Assembly (NCBI GenBank): GCA_946999025.1
Contig: CAMQBP010000076.1
Span: 1-8,624, forward strand
Source of the DNA: an uncultured Prevotella sp.
GTDB taxonomy: Bacteria > Bacteroidota > Bacteroidia > Bacteroidales > Bacteroidaceae
Direction: 5' to 3'
DNA length: 8,624 nucleotides
Made by a program: the position numbers and the translations under genes. The number at the start of each line of letters is the position of its first letter. The first letter of the stretch is position 1. The notes under the pieces are model-generated. The model did no database searches. It had not been told where the DNA came from and worked only from the letters and a program-made list of their open reading frames with translations. Shown one piece after another: positions 6,604 through 8,624 of this stretch.

Positions 6604-6825
6604 TTAGTATTCGTCTTCGTTAAACAGGAAATCTTCTTTGGTAGGATAATCAGGCCAAATATCTTCGATGCTGTCATAAACATCCCCTTCATCCTCTATT
6701 TCCTGCAAATTTTCCAGCACTTCCAGTGGAGCACCCGAGCGGATGGCATAGTCAATCAGCTCATCTTTCGTTGCAGGCCAAGGTGCATCTTCAAGTTTAG
6801 AAGCAAGTTCAAGTGTCCAATACAT
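6604..6825 (-). CDS. Small acidic DUF2795-like protein
   Basis: The 73-residue product MYWTLELASKLEDAPWPATK... resembles the DUF2795 group, small conserved bacterial proteins of unknown function. The fold appears to be helical: LASKLEDAPWPATKDELIDYAIRSGAPLEVLENLQEIEDEG includes the TKDELIDYAIRSGAPLEVLENL segment that looks like a small helix-turn unit. The C-terminal third is strongly acidic and aromatic (YDSIEDIWPDYPTKEDFLFNEDEY). There is no signal peptide or membrane segment, so it should be cytoplasmic. It has its own promoter, which overlaps the end of the adenosyltransferase gene, and a nested hairpin terminator follows. This suggests independent, possibly high, expression. Gene identity is firm from its conserved appearance; function is not known. 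Confidence 0.88.
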   Translation of the reverse strand: MYWTLELASKLEDAPWPATKDELIDYAIRSGAPLEVLENLQEIEDEGDVYDSIEDIWPDYPTKEDFLFNEDEY

Positions 6826-6860
6826 AGTTTATTAAAATTAGATGTTAATCATTTTGCGTG

Positions 6861-6890
6861 CAAAAATAATGATTTTTCTATAATCACCAA
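6861..6890 (-). promoter_or_regulatory. Promoter of the DUF2795-like gene
   Basis: On the minus strand TTG (6888-6890) is followed after 19 bases by TATTTTTG (6861-6868), a full match to the Bacteroidetes TAnnTTTG -7 box at a standard spacing. The start codon lies 35 bases beyond the -7 box, giving a short AT-rich leader. The -33 box lies inside the last codons of the upstream adenosyltransferase gene. Confidence 0.65.
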
Positions 6891-7447
6891 GAAAGTTCCC
6901 ACTTTTTTTCCATTACATTCTCATTAAAGTTGGTTTTTCTGGCCAAGACAAACAAATAATCGGACAATCGGTTCACAAAAGCGAGGATTTCCAACCGCAT
7001 GGGATGCGCTTCGTTCAACGACACCATGCGCCGTTCTGCACGTCGGCACACGGTTCTGCACACATGAGCCTGCGCGCTGGCAGGACATCCTCCTGGCAAC
7101 AAAAATGTTTTCTGGGGTGGCAAGGCCTGCGTCATCATGTCAATCGCTTGCTCCATCTCGTTGACTTCTTCTGGCTTTAAGCGAAAGCGATCGGCCTGAG
7201 CCGGATGCTGCGGATCGCAGGCCAGATAACTGCCGATGACGAACAAGTTGGACTGTATACGCTGAACGAAAGCCTTGTCGGCAGCATCAGTCAGCAAGGT
7301 ATCGAGCACGCCAAGATGCGCATTGAGTTCGTCCAGCGTTCCGTACGTTTCAATGCGCAGGTCATCTTTTTTCACCCTGGCACCGCCGATGAGCGCCGTT
7401 GAGCCACCGTCGCCGGTCTTTGTATATATTTTCATTGCATCTGACAT
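6884..7447 (-). CDS. Cob(I)alamin (corrinoid) adenosyltransferase, PduO type
   Basis: The enzyme transfers the 5'-deoxyadenosyl group of ATP to reduced corrinoid, making adenosylcobalamin, the cofactor of enzymes such as methylmalonyl-CoA mutase used in Bacteroidetes propionate metabolism. The 187-residue product has the PduO-family ATP site TKTGDGGST (9-17), the segment YGTLDELNAHLG (35-46), the Arg-rich helix CRTVCRRAERR (130-140) and NRLSDYLFVLAR (159-170), in the usual order and at the usual family length. There is no signal peptide; it is cytoplasmic. The annotated start (Met1, directly abutting the upstream TAA) gives MSDA before the conserved MKIYTKTGD; Met5 is an equally good start by family comparison. 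The gene is translated from the same message as the methyltransferase-like gene before it. I saw no cobalamin riboswitch upstream of this pair. Confidence 0.96.
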   Translation of the reverse strand: MSDAMKIYTKTGDGGSTALIGGARVKKDDLRIETYGTLDELNAHLGVLDTLLTDAADKAFVQRIQSNLFVIGSYLACDPQHPAQADRFRLKPEEVNEMEQAIDMMTQALPPQKTFLLPGGCPASAQAHVCRTVCRRAERRMVSLNEAHPMRLEILAFVNRLSDYLFVLARKTNFNENVMEKKWELSW

Positions 7448-8056
7448 TTAGAAATTGATGATATAGACTTGTTTTGATTTGGTATGATCAAAAAAAATGA
7501 TTCCGCAATCATAGAGGTCAAAGGCCACACCGGTACGTGCGTCGTTGATTAGCTCTTTCCACCACACTTTGGCCTTTTTAGAGGCGTAGATTCCCTCAAC
7601 GATGAGCACCGAACGCTCGTGCGCCCTGCTGACAAAGGCTTCGCACATGGGCCATCGGTCATCCTCCATGGCCATCACCAGCACGTCTGACGCCGCAACC
7701 TTGTCCACCTGACCTACCTCATCGCCATCAACGAGGATGGCTGTGCGGCATCCTGTCTGAATATAGGCTCGGTAGACATCATTTCGGTGCGTACACAGTG
7801 CCCACTGCCTGGCCTGCATCGCGTTGGCAATGCGAAAGTACAGGCGTGCCAGCTTCAGCGTCAACCGGTCCTCATGTGGGAAGGCATGCTTCAAATCAGC
7901 ATAAGCGTCATAAGGATGATGCGCATTGATGATTTCTCTATCAAACCGATAGGCTGACGGCGACTGTATACCAAAGCCCCGCGAATGTGTGAAACGATGC
8001 ATGAAAACCATACTCCGCTTGAACCAGTAACGTAGGGAAGACAAACCGTGAACCAT
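7448..8056 (-). CDS. Degenerate class I SAM-methyltransferase-like protein of Bacteroidetes
   Basis: The 202-residue product resembles a Bacteroidetes family annotated as hypothetical or SAM-dependent methyltransferase-like. Two signatures are visible: the N-terminal RGFGIQSPSAY (26-36; the family usually has a GxxSPFxY motif) and the C-terminal VAFDLYDCGIIFFD (177-190; compare the strand-turn-strand ending FFRKEQ in homologues), preceded by VLIVEGIYASKKAKVWWKEL (150-169). The central part should carry the glycine-rich SAM loop, but here reads ANAMQARQWALCTHRNDVYRAYIQ (77-100) with no GxGxG-like motif, so SAM binding is doubtful. There is no signal peptide or membrane segment. Its TAA stop is followed immediately by the ATG of the adenosyltransferase, implying translational coupling. 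Met16 and Met19 are alternative starts. No good promoter lies between it and the terminator at 8116-8148; CCTTGG-containing TACCTTGG (8080-8087) is a one-mismatch -7 candidate without a -33 box. Confidence 0.8.
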   Translation of the reverse strand: MVHGLSSLRYWFKRSMVFMHRFTHSRGFGIQSPSAYRFDREIINAHHPYDAYADLKHAFPHEDRLTLKLARLYFRIANAMQARQWALCTHRNDVYRAYIQTGCRTAILVDGDEVGQVDKVAASDVLVMAMEDDRWPMCEAFVSRAHERSVLIVEGIYASKKAKVWWKELINDARTGVAFDLYDCGIIFFDHTKSKQVYIINF

Positions 8057-8104
8057 GATTGCTGTTTATTTGGAAATAACCAAGGTAGCCCCTGGCGAGC
8101 GTGT

Positions 8105-8148
8105 ATAAAATACAAAGAGAGGCGTTCCACCTCGTGAAACACCTCTCT
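8105..8148 (-). terminator. Intrinsic terminator of the OmpA-family gene
   Basis: On the minus strand AGAGAGGTGTTTCAC (8148-8134) pairs along its whole length with GTGGAACGCCTCTCT (8130-8116), allowing two G-U pairs, around the three-base loop GAG. This gives a 15-base-pair stem followed by TTGTATTTTAT. It sits about 40 bases after the OmpA-family stop and separates that gene from the methyltransferase-like gene. Confidence 0.88.
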
Positions 8149-8159
8149 CATGATGTAAT

Positions 8160-8173
8160 ATCTTATATAAGAT
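8160..8173. repeat. Perfect 14-bp AT-rich palindrome after the OmpA-family gene
   Basis: ATCTTATATAAGAT is its own reverse complement. It lies between the OmpA-family stop codon and the terminator hairpin. It may be a dimeric-protein site, part of a 3' mRNA structure, or chance in AT-rich DNA. Confidence 0.45.
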
Positions 8174-8187
8174 AAGATTTAAATAAA

Positions 8188-8624
8188 TTACTCAGAAACC
8201 TGAACAGTAGCACGACGGTTGAATGAGATTGGAGAAAGCTCATCAACACCACCGTTACCCTTGGTAGAGATGTTGTCGCGGCTTACGCCCATCTTAACAA
8301 GCTCGTTAGCAACTGTCTTGGCACGCTCTTCTGACAACCACTGGTTGTACTTAGGCTTACCAGTTGCGCTGTCAGCATAACCGTTAACCATCAAGCGAGT
8401 GTTGTTCTCCTTAGCATACTTAGCAACAGCCTGTACGTTTACGAGATCCTTCTGAGAAGCGATGTTTGTCTTGTTGATGTTGAAGAATACAGATACTGGA
8501 GTAGTAACAAATTCTTTCACAGCAGGAGTTTCTACTGGCTTTTGGTTAGCCAACATATCCTTCAAACGAGCATTTTCAGCATTAGCGTCATTGAGCTGTG
8601 CATTCAAAGCATCAATTTGTGACT
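8188..8624 (-). CDS. OmpA-family outer-membrane protein, C-terminal part (5' end outside window)
   Basis: This protein anchors the outer membrane to peptidoglycan. The 144 visible residues are the C-terminal part; the frame is open to the window edge, so the start, signal peptide and N-terminal barrel are outside. A short helical, coiled-coil-like stretch rich in Ala/Asn/Asp (residues ~1-25) leads into a proline-containing linker and a full OmpA_C domain. That domain has FFNINKTNIA (46-55), GYADSATG (81-88, with Asp84), LSEERAKTVANELVKMGV (96-113, with Arg100) and SFNRRATVQVSE at the end. Asp84 and Arg100 are spaced as in known diaminopimelate-binding OmpA domains. Codons here look like those of a highly expressed gene, fitting a major porin. 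A 15-bp stem terminator follows. The internal TTG at 8605-8607 is not the real start. Confidence 0.95.
   Translation of the reverse strand, partial: SQIDALNAQLNDANAENARLKDMLANQKPVETPAVKEFVTTPVSVFFNINKTNIASQKDLVNVQAVAKYAKENNTRLMVNGYADSATGKPKYNQWLSEERAKTVANELVKMGVSRDNISTKGNGGVDELSPISFNRRATVQVSE

Noticed and set aside
6368..6607. Plus-strand 79-residue open frame
   Set aside because: It runs through the nested terminator hairpin, has no family resemblance and no supporting start context.
6598..6927. Plus-strand 109-residue open frame
   Set aside because: It is antisense to the DUF2795-like gene and its promoter.
8057..8104. Cobalamin riboswitch before the adenosyltransferase unit
   Set aside because: The leader between the terminator and the first start codon is under 50 bases, far too short for a B12 riboswitch, and no B12-box-like word is seen.
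7891..8151. Minus-strand 86-residue frame overlapping the methyltransferase-like gene
   Set aside because: It crosses the OmpA terminator hairpin and overlaps in another frame a gene with recognisable motifs.

Overview
The window reads as chromosome of a Bacteroidales bacterium, most likely Prevotella or a close relative. The evidence is an OmpA-family porin of the Prevotella/Porphyromonas type, a DUF2795-like acidic protein of the Bacteroidetes form, an outer-membrane beta-barrel receptor with a carboxypeptidase-regulatory-like N-terminus, promoters of the Bacteroidetes TTG/TAnnTTTG type, and an IS982-like transposase start of the Bacteroidetes kind. Genus is inferred from protein style only. 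Every convincing intact gene is on the minus strand, so transcription runs from high to low coordinates.

Right part (8624 to 6604): the 3' part of an OmpA-family gene enters from the window edge and ends in a strong hairpin terminator. It is followed by a two-gene unit: a degenerate SAM-methyltransferase-like protein, then a PduO-type cob(I)alamin adenosyltransferase, with stop and start codons directly abutting. A small acidic DUF2795-like gene follows with its own well-formed promoter, and ends at a nested hairpin that probably terminates transcription from both sides.

Middle (6603 to 3081): nearly 1 kb without an intact gene holds the 5' end of an IS982-family element, a short octamer repeat and an imperfect 36-bp palindrome. 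Next comes a TonB-receptor-like outer-membrane beta-barrel gene broken by what looks like a one-base deletion. Only 9 bases after its stop lies the N-terminal stub of a peptidase C39 domain, the domain that removes double-glycine leaders in bacteriocin/RiPP export ABC transporters. This block looks like the decayed edge of a peptide-export or surface-receptor locus, with the IS remnant on its upstream side.

Left part (3009 to 1): two intact housekeeping genes, purB (adenylosuccinate lyase) followed by an RluB/RsuA-type rRNA pseudouridine synthase. The synthase carries an unusually long N-terminal disordered extension built from four exact-length 60-bp (20-residue) tandem repeats rich in Gly, Tyr, Arg and Gln.

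I found no rRNA, tRNA, CRISPR array or riboswitch. The most unusual signals are the receptor/C39 remnant and the repeat-built tail of the pseudouridine synthase. I did not find a complete novel system.
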